Counted from the first letter of the stretch, positions 1 to 5,874 are shown. The stretch: 8,220 nucleotides of DNA from Candidatus Bathyarchaeota archaeon (GCA_029883255.1 JAOUJL010000058.1:1-8220); one strand, 5' to 3'. The notes: a model not told the origin generated them from the letters alone. Made by a program: numbers and translations.

Positions 1-23
1 TCATATACTCCTCTTCAATCTAG

Positions 24-1229
24 ATGATTTCAGAAGATGGCGGCCACCCCATGTCACGGATAGATTACAAGAACATTTTAACCCTCAGGTTCACCTTTGA
101 AGCCTTGAACAGAGACCTCAAACTAATCTTCTTCTCCAACCTAATAGGCGCCTTCGGAGACGGTCTTTACTTCTACATATTGCCGCTTCACATGGAGGAA
201 CTTGGCGCAGATTCAGTTGAAGTAGGAATACTGTTCTCTGCATTAAGTCTGGCGGCTGCATTCACACCTCTTCTCGGAGGTTTCTTAGCGGACAAGTACG
301 ATCGGAAAAAAGTTATGATTCTAGGCTGGCTCCTATGGTTGCCTACTCCAATCATTCTTTCGTTAGCGGAAAATTGGAGTCAACTGTTACCTGGTATGAT
401 CCTGTATGGCTGTTGGATAGGTCAACCGGCCTCCAGCGCTTACATCGCAACTGTAGCAGAAAAAGACAAGATGACACTGGCTTTTACTACGATCTCAGCT
501 TCATGGTCGCTTGGATATATCTTCTCTCCTGCCTTAGGAGGATATCTTTCAACGCTCGTCGGCATGAAACATGTCTTCTGGCTATCCTTCGTTTTCTATG
601 CTCTCTGCACATTCGGGCTCTTCTTCATCAGCGGTCAACACGCAACAAGAAAGCCTTCCCAGACTCCTACAGCTATTCCATTCCGCAAAAAGAAAGTTGT
701 CATCTGGGCAGTCTTCTTCGCAACGATAATGTTTGTCGTAACCTTAGCTAGACCATTCGTTACTCTTTTTCTCAAAGATGAACTTCACTTCGATAAATTT
801 CACATCGGCGTTTTAGGATCAGTTACCTTTCTAGGATCAGCGATATTAGCAGTGATTCTGGGCAGACTAGGTGATAAATGGAGGAAGGCAGGCGCCGTTT
901 CCGTTTCAATCATATTGGTTTGCGCATCACTCATCGGGCTTCTCTTCTTCAGTAATTTCTTTGCCTTAATTTTCCCCTTTTTCTTAATGGGTGCCACATA
1001 CATGTTTTGGTCATTAATGGGGGCAGTGGTGGGTTCCATGGCTCCAGAAGCCTCAAGGGGACGATGGATGTCTGTATCACAAACAACGTGCATGCTGGCA
1101 ACGATTCTTGCCCCATACCTTGGAGGCATGTTATACCATGCTTCACCGCACAACCCTTTCATAGTCGCAGTTGCAGCAACTCCGCTGCTGTCCATTCTAG
1201 CCTTGTCGAAACTACTAAAGGAAGAATAG
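24..1229 (+). CDS. Major facilitator superfamily transporter, 12 membrane helices
   Basis: Predicted inner-membrane secondary transporter, probably an exporter of small molecules; the substrate cannot be told. The 401-residue length is normal for a 12-helix MFS protein. Hydrophobic segments fall at roughly 33-53, 66-88, 97-114, 121-145, 152-175, 182-203, 226-248, 261-280, 289-308, 311-333, 344-367 and 378-397, with a charged central loop around 204-225 (ATRKPSQ...FRKKK). The MFS motif A is clear in the loop between helices 2 and 3 (GGFLADKYDRKKV, residues 85-97), and a degenerate second copy is in the C-terminal half (GRLGDKWRKAG, 280-290). The frame is closed by a stop at 21-23, so the start is ATG 24 or ATG 51. 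Neither has a convincing ribosome site. A TATA-like CATATACT at 2-9 would put the transcript start near 30 and favour ATG 51. The downstream zinc-ribbon gene has its own promoter, so this gene appears to be transcribed separately. Confidence 0.88.
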   Translation: MISEDGGHPMSRIDYKNILTLRFTFEALNRDLKLIFFSNLIGAFGDGLYFYILPLHMEELGADSVEVGILFSALSLAAAFTPLLGGFLADKYDRKKVMILGWLLWLPTPIILSLAENWSQLLPGMILYGCWIGQPASSAYIATVAEKDKMTLAFTTISASWSLGYIFSPALGGYLSTLVGMKHVFWLSFVFYALCTFGLFFISGQHATRKPSQTPTAIPFRKKKVVIWAVFFATIMFVVTLARPFVTLFLKDELHFDKFHIGVLGSVTFLGSAILAVILGRLGDKWRKAGAVSVSIILVCASLIGLLFFSNFFALIFPFFLMGATYMFWSLMGAVVGSMAPEASRGRWMSVSQTTCMLATILAPYLGGMLYHASPHNPFIVAVAATPLLSILALSKLLKEE

Positions 1230-1435
1230 GGAAACGTCCGCAAACTGTATGTTTCAGTTTTCTGAGATCTTCGCAATTCACAGACTTATCGTTGTAGGAT
1301 ACGGAATACTACCTATTCACTCAGCGAGAATGCAAATCTATTCCAAACTGACTACCCCACCCCCGTATAGAGGTCTAATAAGAGAGAGCCCCGCAGATAA
1401 CGTAACAAACACACGCACGCACAAAAAACACAGCA

Positions 1436-1443
1436 CATATAAA
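1436..1443 (+). promoter_or_regulatory. TATA box of the zinc-ribbon gene
   Basis: CATATAAA lies about 48 bases before the GTG start, downstream of an A/C-rich tract (1400-1434). With archaeal spacing, transcription would begin near 1460-1465 and leave a leader of about 20 bases that holds the GAGG ribosome site at 1472-1475. No other TATA-like site is as good in the 1230-1483 spacer. Apart from this promoter the spacer shows no gene or RNA that I can support. Confidence 0.55.
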
Positions 1444-1483
1444 CAACCACGCATTATATCGAACATTCCACGAGGAAACAACC

Positions 1484-1669
1484 GTGACAGAGCAAACAAC
1501 AACCACCATGCCCACATGCACATCATGCCACAGAATCATAGCCCCAACAACAGAAGCAACAAAATTCCCGTGCCCAAACTGCGGAGAAATAATCATATGG
1601 CGCTGCTCAAAATGCCGAAAATTCGGAAGACCATACCGCTGCCCAAAATGCGGATTTTCGGGTCCCTAG
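1484..1669 (+). CDS. Four-CxxC zinc-ribbon protein (HVO_2753 / DUF1610-like), 61 aa
   Basis: Small zinc-binding protein with four CxxC knuckles: C12/C15, C30/C33, C41/C44 and C53/C56, enough for two zinc ions. The basic stretch between the last two pairs ([15 protein letters not shown]) and the C-terminal KCGFSGP are typical of the archaeal family annotated as zinc-ribbon RNA-binding proteins involved in translation; Haloferax HVO_2753 is the characterised relative. The start is GTG 1484, with GAGG at 1472-1475 eight bases upstream; an in-frame ATG at 1508 (residue 9) is a weaker option because it would place the first cysteine only four residues in. The gene is markedly C-rich on this strand. 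In other archaea this gene sits directly before the EF-1beta gene. Here the two are 3.9 kb apart, and a decayed copy of this gene's 3' end lies before EF-1beta. The precise molecular role is inferred from the family. Confidence 0.85.
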   Translation: MTEQTTTTMPTCTSCHRIIAPTTEATKFPCPNCGEIIIWRCSKCRKFGRPYRCPKCGFSGP

Positions 1670-1692
1670 GAACATTTGGGGGCCTGTTTACT

Positions 1693-1709
1693 TTAGCGCG
1701 CGCTAAGAC
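1693..1709 (+). repeat. Palindromic repeat, copy 1 (TTAGCGCGCGCTAAGAC)
   Basis: The first 14 bases, TTAGCGCGCGCTAA (1693-1706), form a perfect palindrome. The 17-base unit recurs with two mismatches at 1839-1855, and its core GCGCGCGCT recurs at 5475-5483 after tldE. It starts 23 bases after the zinc-ribbon stop codon. It could be a protein binding site, a terminator-like element or a scar of an insertion boundary; the sequence alone does not decide. Confidence 0.5.
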
Positions 1710-1717
1710 ACGTTTTC

Positions 1718-1763
1718 CACGGTTTCCTATATGATAGTTTATTAATTTTCAGGAAAATCCGTG
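1718..1763 (+). repeat. Imperfect inverted repeat
   Basis: CACGGTTTCCT (1718-1728) can pair with AGGAAAATCCGTG (1751-1763) apart from a two-base bulge, across a 22-base AT-rich loop. It lies 48 bases beyond the zinc-ribbon stop. It may be an RNA hairpin at the end of that transcript, although no clean T-tract follows it. Confidence 0.35.
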
Positions 1764-1832
1764 AGCAAAAAAGGGTTTTCTCGAACATTCAACATGTCAT
1801 TTAACATTAGCCCTATAATGTTAAACCGTTAG
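1761..1832 (+). CDS. Possible 23-residue peptide ORF upstream of the tld module
   Basis: A short open frame starts with GTG at 1761 and stops with TAG at 1830-1832. It encodes a 23-residue basic peptide beginning MSKKGFSRTF and ending MLNR. An AGGA at 1751-1754 lies six bases before the GTG, which is a reasonable ribosome site. Its position just before a TldD/TldE pair makes it a formal candidate for a peptide substrate. Against it: the AGGA is also part of an inverted repeat, the frame overlaps another inverted repeat (1800-1825), no TATA box is evident before it, and frames this short arise by chance. Treat it as a weak hypothesis. Confidence 0.12.
   Translation: MSKKGFSRTFNMSFNISPIMLNR
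1800..1825 (+). repeat. Perfect inverted repeat, 10-base arms
   Basis: TTTAACATTA (1800-1809) and TAATGTTAAA (1816-1825) are exact reverse complements around the six-base loop GCCCTA. This could be a dimer-binding operator or an RNA hairpin. It is unrelated in sequence to the operator-like repeat at 1912-1933. It lies about 85 bases upstream of the regulator's TATA box, too far to block it directly. Confidence 0.45.
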
Positions 1833-1838
1833 CAACCC

Positions 1839-1855
1839 TTAGCGCGTGCTATGAC
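1839..1855 (+). repeat. Palindromic repeat, copy 2 (TTAGCGCGTGCTATGAC)
   Basis: It matches copy 1 (1693-1709) at 15 of 17 positions, in the same orientation and 146 bases further on. The dyad is weakened by the C-to-T and A-to-T changes, while the trailing GAC is kept. That argues for the repeat being a unit larger than the palindrome alone. Confidence 0.5.
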
Positions 1856-1907
1856 TTCTAGAATCGGATGTAGAACTATCATCTCTCAAAGGCGTGGACA
1901 GAAACCC

Positions 1908-1951
1908 TTATATTGTTTGTAAATACAAACAATCAACAGATAAATTGTTTG
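1908..1951 (+). promoter_or_regulatory. Promoter and overlapping operator of the regulator-tldD-tldE operon
   Basis: A TATA-like TTATATT (1909-1914 core) follows the BRE-like GAAACCC and overlaps an inverted repeat with exact 10-base arms: ATTGTTTGTA (1912-1921) and TACAAACAAT (1924-1933) separated by AA. A third half-site, ATTGTTTG, is at 1944-1951 in direct orientation. Transcription would start near 1935-1940, so the sites cover the TATA box and start point, the classical layout for repression. The first downstream gene encodes a winged-helix protein, so autorepression of the operon is the natural inference. Confidence 0.65.
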
Positions 1952-1982
1952 CCATAAGAAACATATATGAGGCCGATGTTCC

Positions 1983-2732
1983 TTGAACGATCCGGTCTTT
2001 GATTCAATTGTAGACATCGAACTGAATGGGGATGCAGAGGCAGCTCAGCGACAGGCTATGTTCATAACAGACCTGAATACTGCCACTGAGTTTGGGCATC
2101 CTGTACGTATTGCTATCCTCACCATAATGCGGCGAGGCATGTCCGACACCTCAACAACCGAGTCCGTTGACGAACGCACAGGTGAACGGATTATTGTCCG
2201 GAAACCCGTGACTAGGAATGCCCTGTCAGTCAATGAGATTGTGAATATGTCAAGGGAACATGCAGACGTCCAAGAGCTGACACGGAACATGGTGAACCAT
2301 CACCTTCCCCGCATGGTCGAGATGGGGTTTGTACGGCGTTACGGGACACTCAGAACAGGAAAACGCACAACAGACCACTACCAGAGGGTTGCGAAGCAGT
2401 ATGTGGTGACCATGGAAACCTCTCACTTTGGGGCGGAGTTTCTCCTCACACAAGAAACCCTACGTATCGACAGAACACTGCAGACTTTCAAGATTGATCT
2501 TGATGAATCAGAGAAGAAGGAGCTTGCTGATCTCTTGGTGAAGTGCGAGCTACTCAAGGACAAGTGGAGAAAAGATATTGCCGCACTGGTTCGAGACGAT
2601 GTCACTGAGCCTGAAGTGGTGAACATGTATCACTGGCTCTTGGATGCCTACGCGACAGGGTCGAAGGAGTACATGCAGCTCTTCAGTCGGATCCGTGAGA
2701 TCCTGTTCAAGGACGGTTTGGAGGTGGTGTGA
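1983..2732 (+). CDS. Winged helix-turn-helix (ArsR-like) transcriptional regulator, 249 aa
   Basis: Probable DNA-binding regulator of the tldD-tldE operon. The N-terminal half reads as a winged helix. A first helix carries the ArsR-type start GHPVRIAILTIM (residues 38-49). A charged insertion (51-80, rich in T, D, E and R) separates it from helix 2 (LSVNEIVNMS, 81-90). The recognition helix and wing follow (NMVNHHLPRMVEMGFVRRYG, 102-121, then 122-140). The C-terminal half (about 150-249) is helical and charged and probably makes the dimer. No cysteine or histidine cluster for metal sensing is evident. The start is TTG 1983: a stop at 1968-1970 closes the frame upstream, GAGG at 1969-1972 gives a ten-base spacing, and the next in-frame ATG (2058) would cost 25 residues. 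Its stop overlaps the tldD start (TGATG). The ligand or signal is unknown. Confidence 0.78.
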   Translation: MNDPVFDSIVDIELNGDAEAAQRQAMFITDLNTATEFGHPVRIAILTIMRRGMSDTSTTESVDERTGERIIVRKPVTRNALSVNEIVNMSREHADVQELTRNMVNHHLPRMVEMGFVRRYGTLRTGKRTTDHYQRVAKQYVVTMETSHFGAEFLLTQETLRIDRTLQTFKIDLDESEKKELADLLVKCELLKDKWRKDIAALVRDDVTEPEVVNMYHWLLDAYATGSKEYMQLFSRIREILFKDGLEVV

Positions 2733-4117
2733 TGGAGAATCTGGCAGAGCTGGCAATAGAGACCGGCCTCGACCTTGGGATGTCGTTCGTAGACATCCGA
2801 ATGGAGACCACCCGAATGACGAGTTTGGAGGTCGTTAAGGGCGTGACCATGAAGACCCTCATAGCCAATCATACCGGGGCTGGTATCAGGGCCTTCACGA
2901 AGGGCTCTTGGGCCTTCGGGCATACTAGTGACCTCACTGTGAGTGGCATAAGGAAAGCAGTCGAGTCGCTGTCACGGATGGCTTCAGCTACAACCAAGTG
3001 GGTCGATATGGATTTTGAGATTGATGCTCCTGCGTTCTCAGGAAAGGCAAAGTACAGGGCTAAAGGTCCGATTAACAAAGCCACGATAGAAGAGAAGATA
3101 GAAGTGGCGCAGTCAATTGACCGTCAGCTGCGTCAAGCAGATAGTCGGGTCATGCACACACGGGTTCTGTATCGTGATGTCTGGACAGACCGTTATGTTG
3201 CAAACTCTCTTCAGACAGAAACCCGTCAGGAGACTGGACAGATCACCATTACACCGATTTGCACTGTCAAGGAGAGTGCTAACGTTCAGAAGGTTGCCAT
3301 CGCCTACGGGCTCACTGGTGGTCTGGGTGATATCAGCAGGCAGGCGATGTATAACCTTGGAACCAAGCCTGCAAAGATTGCTGTTGACCTCCTTGACTCG
3401 GTCTCGCTCAAGGGCGGAGTATACGATGTTATCGCTGACCCTGTGCTGAATGGCGCAATGATCCACGAGGCTTTTGGTCATGCATGTGAGGCTGACAACC
3501 ACACTGCGGGCTCATCAGTTCTAAAGGGCAAGCTCAACTCAGCAATAGGTCAAGAGACCATAAGCATCACCGATGATCCCACACTTGAGCACCATATCGG
3601 TTCATACGAATATGACTCGGAGGGAACGCCTGCCCGAAAGAGAGAGCTGGTGCGAGATGGAGTGCTCACGGAATTCCTACACGATCTTGACACAGCCGCC
3701 AGACTTGAGATGGAACCAAACGGGGCAGCCCGTGCGATGTCCTTCATGCATCTTCCCATTCCTCGGATGAGTAACACCTTCATGGAACCCGGCGACTGGG
3801 ATCTTGACGAATTGATTCAGGACACAAAGCATGGGGTTCTGATGTGCGATGTGAATTACGGATACGCTAATAGCTCCAAGGGGCAGTTCATGTTTCAGGC
3901 TCCCTATGGGTATCAGATCCAAGATGGAGAGAGGACCAAGATGGTCCGTGATGCCTCCATTGCAGGTCTCATCACCGATATTCTCTGGAAGATTGATGGA
4001 GTAAGTAGCGATTTCTCGTATGACGTAGGTGAATGTGGAACTCAAAATCAGACAGCGCTGGTAATGTCAGGAGGCCCGCACGTAAGGATAAGACAGGTCC
4101 CAGTAGGAGGAACCTAG
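2732..4117 (+). CDS. tldD: TldD, catalytic subunit of the TldD/TldE zinc metalloprotease
   Basis: Catalytic half of the TldD/TldE (PmbA) heterodimer, a cytoplasmic zinc protease of the U62 family that threads and cuts unstructured peptides; in Escherichia coli it matures microcin B17 and degrades CcdA. The diagnostic motif HEAFGH is at residues 245-250 (HExxxH), with H245 and H250 as zinc ligands and E246 as the catalytic acid. The third ligand of the family, a cysteine near the C-terminus, corresponds to C435 in GECGTQNQ, where relatives usually have CGK. Other family blocks are the N-terminal GAGIRAF...WAFGHTSDL, DDPTLEHHIGSYEYDSEG, ARAMSF...IPRMSNTF and the C-terminal GGPHVRI. The protein is full length at 461 residues. 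ATG 2732 is preferred because GGAGGT (2720-2725) lies six bases upstream; GTG 2729 would leave only three. It overlaps the regulator by one base and is followed by tldE after one base. The substrate here is unknown. Confidence 0.93.
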   Translation: MENLAELAIETGLDLGMSFVDIRMETTRMTSLEVVKGVTMKTLIANHTGAGIRAFTKGSWAFGHTSDLTVSGIRKAVESLSRMASATTKWVDMDFEIDAPAFSGKAKYRAKGPINKATIEEKIEVAQSIDRQLRQADSRVMHTRVLYRDVWTDRYVANSLQTETRQETGQITITPICTVKESANVQKVAIAYGLTGGLGDISRQAMYNLGTKPAKIAVDLLDSVSLKGGVYDVIADPVLNGAMIHEAFGHACEADNHTAGSSVLKGKLNSAIGQETISITDDPTLEHHIGSYEYDSEGTPARKRELVRDGVLTEFLHDLDTAARLEMEPNGAARAMSFMHLPIPRMSNTFMEPGDWDLDELIQDTKHGVLMCDVNYGYANSSKGQFMFQAPYGYQIQDGERTKMVRDASIAGLITDILWKIDGVSSDFSYDVGECGTQNQTALVMSGGPHVRIRQVPVGGT

Positions 4118-4118
4118 A

Positions 4119-5468
4119 GTGAAAGAATTTCTTTACGAACTTGGTGGATCAGCTCTACGAGAGGCTGAGCGTCTTGGCGCAACACAGGCAGAGGTCTATC
4201 TCCAGTTCATCAACAAGCTGGAGATAAAGATCGAGCGGGGAGCTGTACGCGCTGCGTCCAAGTCGCAGGATGCGGGTTGCGGAATCCGGTCAGTGATAGG
4301 TAAGAGGACAGGTTACTCCTTTATCACCACCATAAGCAGGGATGGCGTGTTCCAGACCGTTCGTGATTCCATCGGCGCGGCAAGATCATCCGTCCCTGAT
4401 GAACAATTTGTGGCCCTTCCTTCATATTCCGGTTCTTATCCCACAATCAAGGGTGTATATGACGAACGCGTTGCAGAGCTCACTGCAGAAGAGGCTGCTG
4501 AACTGATGGTGAGAGGGGTTTCAGCTTGTAGAGAGGTGTCTGGATTGGAGAAGAACCTGATTGTCGGTCTAATATCCGCAGCCTCCTTCACCACGGTGGT
4601 GGTGAACTCCTTGGGGCTCAACTGTCATAGTCAGAGGACAAAGATGATGCTGAATTTGGTGGCAGTGATAAGTGAAGGTGATCAGCAGTGTTCGAGTCAG
4701 GAGGAGATGACTTCCTGCAGACTGCAACACATTGAACCTGAGGTGATAGGGCGAACAGCTGCTGAGAGTGCACTGAGCCTCAGGGGTGCCAGAACCATTC
4801 AAGGTGGTGACATGCAACTCATCCTTGTACCTCAGGCAATGGAGCAACTCCTTGGAGAAGGATTGGTTCCGGCTGTGAATGCCAGAGAGGTGCAGGATGG
4901 TAAATCCTATCTGGTGGACTCACTGGGCTCCACCATAGCCCCTTCCTTTGTAGACATAGTTGATGATGCTCTGGTCGAGGGTAGTGTCGGCTCGCGTTCT
5001 TTTGATGGTGAGGGTAGCCCCTCCAAGCGAACAGCGATAGTAGACTCCGGAGTACTTACCTCTTATATGCATGACTCATACAGCAGCAGTCGTGCTCAGG
5101 TCGAGAACACGTCAAATGCCTCGAGAAGTTCCTATCAACGCCTCCCTGTGATCTCTCAGTCTAATCTTATGGTGAGCCCTGGACATGGCTCACGTGATGA
5201 CCTTGTGCAAGAGATTGATGAGGGTGTGTTGTGTCGCCTCACTAATGATAGTCCCAATATGGTCACTGGTGAGCTCAGTGCCATGGTAATGGAGGGATTT
5301 TATATTCGCAGAGGCGAGATTCAACATGCTCTGAAGAACACCCTCTTCGGAACAACTATGCAGAGCCTCCTGAAGAACATCAGCACCGTAGGCTCTGATG
5401 TTGAGCGGCGGGGCTCAGTCATTACTCCATCGGTGGTCGTAGACTCTGTGAAGATAGCTTCTGGATAA
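4119..5468 (+). CDS. tldE: TldE (PmbA), non-catalytic partner of TldD
   Basis: Second subunit of the TldD/TldE protease. It has the same overall fold as TldD but no HExxxH motif anywhere in its 449 residues, as expected for the TldE side, which helps form the cavity and bind the peptide. Recognisable blocks are the N-terminal GCGIRSVIGKRTGYSF, the central GEGLVPAVNAREVQDGKSYL, GEGSPSKRTAIVDSGVLTSY with the following MHD, and the C-terminal SVITPSVVVDSVKI. The start is GTG 4119, eight bases after AGGAGG (4105-4110), which lies inside the end of tldD. The one-base gap between the two genes implies translational coupling and equal production of the subunits. The order regulator-tldD-tldE with no other enzyme argues that the peptide substrate is encoded elsewhere, or that the job is general peptide turnover. 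Confidence 0.92.
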   Translation: MKEFLYELGGSALREAERLGATQAEVYLQFINKLEIKIERGAVRAASKSQDAGCGIRSVIGKRTGYSFITTISRDGVFQTVRDSIGAARSSVPDEQFVALPSYSGSYPTIKGVYDERVAELTAEEAAELMVRGVSACREVSGLEKNLIVGLISAASFTTVVVNSLGLNCHSQRTKMMLNLVAVISEGDQQCSSQEEMTSCRLQHIEPEVIGRTAAESALSLRGARTIQGGDMQLILVPQAMEQLLGEGLVPAVNAREVQDGKSYLVDSLGSTIAPSFVDIVDDALVEGSVGSRSFDGEGSPSKRTAIVDSGVLTSYMHDSYSSSRAQVENTSNASRSSYQRLPVISQSNLMVSPGHGSRDDLVQEIDEGVLCRLTNDSPNMVTGELSAMVMEGFYIRRGEIQHALKNTLFGTTMQSLLKNISTVGSDVERRGSVITPSVVVDSVKIASG

Positions 5469-5474
5469 TCCTGG

Positions 5475-5490
5475 GCGCGCGCTTGAAGAC
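5475..5490 (+). repeat. GCGCGCGCT repeat after tldE, partial copy 3
   Basis: GCGCGCGCT followed by TGAAGAC matches copy 1 (GCGCGCGCT then AAGAC, 1696-1709) with a two-base insertion. It begins six bases after the tldE stop codon, in the same orientation. Copies near both ends of the regulator-tldDE unit may mark its boundaries, but with nine exact bases of alternating GC, chance or a shared terminator motif remain possible. Confidence 0.35.
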
Positions 5491-5531
5491 CCTCAGAAAT
5501 TAACAGTAACAGAAAAGAAAAAAAGGGAGTT

Positions 5532-5582
5532 TGCGGGAGATATCGCCATAAGTCGTTGAAATGCGGGTTCACAGGTCCATAG
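5532..5582 (+). pseudogene. Decayed 3' end of a second zinc-ribbon gene
   Basis: Read in the frame ending in TAG at 5580-5582, this stretch gives CGRYRHKSLKCGFTGP-stop. The intact gene at 1484-1669 ends [19 protein letters not shown]. GR, YR, KCGF and GP align; a proline codon is lost, two codons are gained before KCG, and the first cysteine of the last CxxC pair is gone, so the knuckle cannot bind zinc. Further upstream (5490-5531) the frame no longer resembles the family. The last 21 coding bases differ at five positions from the intact gene, three of them silent, so this is an old homologue and not a recent copy. The match continues past the stop (GGTCCATAGGA against GGTCCCTAGGA). It lies 13 bases before EF-1beta, where the ancestral neighbour is expected. 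Confidence 0.6.
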
Positions 5583-5595
5583 GAGAAAACAAAAA

Positions 5596-5865
5596 ATGGC
5601 AAAAGTCCTCATATCCTACAAAATCCTCCCATCCGAAGTCACAGTTGACCTCAACCTGCTGAAAGAAAAAATAAAAAAGGAACTACCAGAATACGCCTCA
5701 ATTCGTAAATTCGCAGAAGAACCCATAGCCTACGGGCTCGTCGCATTAATCGCTTATATAACTATTCCCGAAGAAAAACCAGGCGGCCTAGACGAACTCG
5801 AAAAATCGCTCCAAAACATAGAAGAAATCAGTCAAATAGAAACATTAATGGTCCACAGAGTTTAG
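5596..5865 (+). CDS. Archaeal elongation factor 1-beta (aEF1B), 89 aa
   Basis: Guanine nucleotide exchange factor that recharges elongation factor 1-alpha with GTP during translation. The protein is the short archaeal form of about 90 residues with a ferredoxin-like fold. Characteristic segments are the N-terminal AKVLISYKILPSE, the helix LLKEKIKKELP, the strand EEPIAYGLVALIAYITIPEE (the EEPIAFGL-type signature that contacts the partner), GGLDELEKSLQNI and the C-terminal strand IETLMVHRV. The start is ATG 5596 with AGGAG at 5581-5585, ten bases upstream and overlapping the stop of the zinc-ribbon remnant. No convincing TATA box is present in 5469-5595, so transcription may come through from tldE. 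Codons end largely in A or C, like the zinc-ribbon gene and unlike the tld genes. Confidence 0.93.
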   Translation: MAKVLISYKILPSEVTVDLNLLKEKIKKELPEYASIRKFAEEPIAYGLVALIAYITIPEEKPGGLDELEKSLQNIEEISQIETLMVHRV

Positions 5866-5874
5866 TACTCTCTT

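Noticed and set aside
1242..1260. AAACTG/CAGTTT hairpin after the transporter gene as a terminator
   Set aside because: A six-base stem with a seven-base loop and only a very short T-run; too weak to call.
800..1276. 158-codon minus-strand frame over the end of the transporter
   Set aside because: Antisense to clear membrane helices 8-12 and MFS sequence, with no ribosome site or recognisable domain.
1230..1435. tRNA or other structured RNA between the transporter and the zinc-ribbon gene
   Set aside because: No T-loop motif or cloverleaf pairing found on either strand by eye.
1249..1734. 161-codon open frame overlapping the zinc-ribbon gene
   Set aside because: It covers the zinc-ribbon gene in another frame and its translation is rich in N, H, R and T from the A/C-rich DNA, with no domain; the four CxxC pairs in the 1484 frame are decisive.
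1690..1860. CRISPR array suggested by the repeated TTAGCGCG unit
   Set aside because: Only two similar units 146 bases apart, too few and too widely spaced, and no cas gene in the window.
1976..2002. Eight-codon ATG frame overlapping the TTG start of the regulator
   Set aside because: The GAGG site is only three bases from this ATG but ten from the TTG, so translation of the regulator from TTG is favoured; a regulatory upstream frame cannot be excluded but has no support.
3113..3502. 129-codon minus-strand frame inside tldD
   Set aside because: It covers conserved TldD coding sequence including the HEAFGH motif, and has no features of its own.
1670..5595. Transposon or integrated virus carrying tldDE
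   Set aside because: No transposase, integrase, capsid or replication gene and no long terminal inverted repeats; only short boundary repeats and the displaced gene end support insertion.
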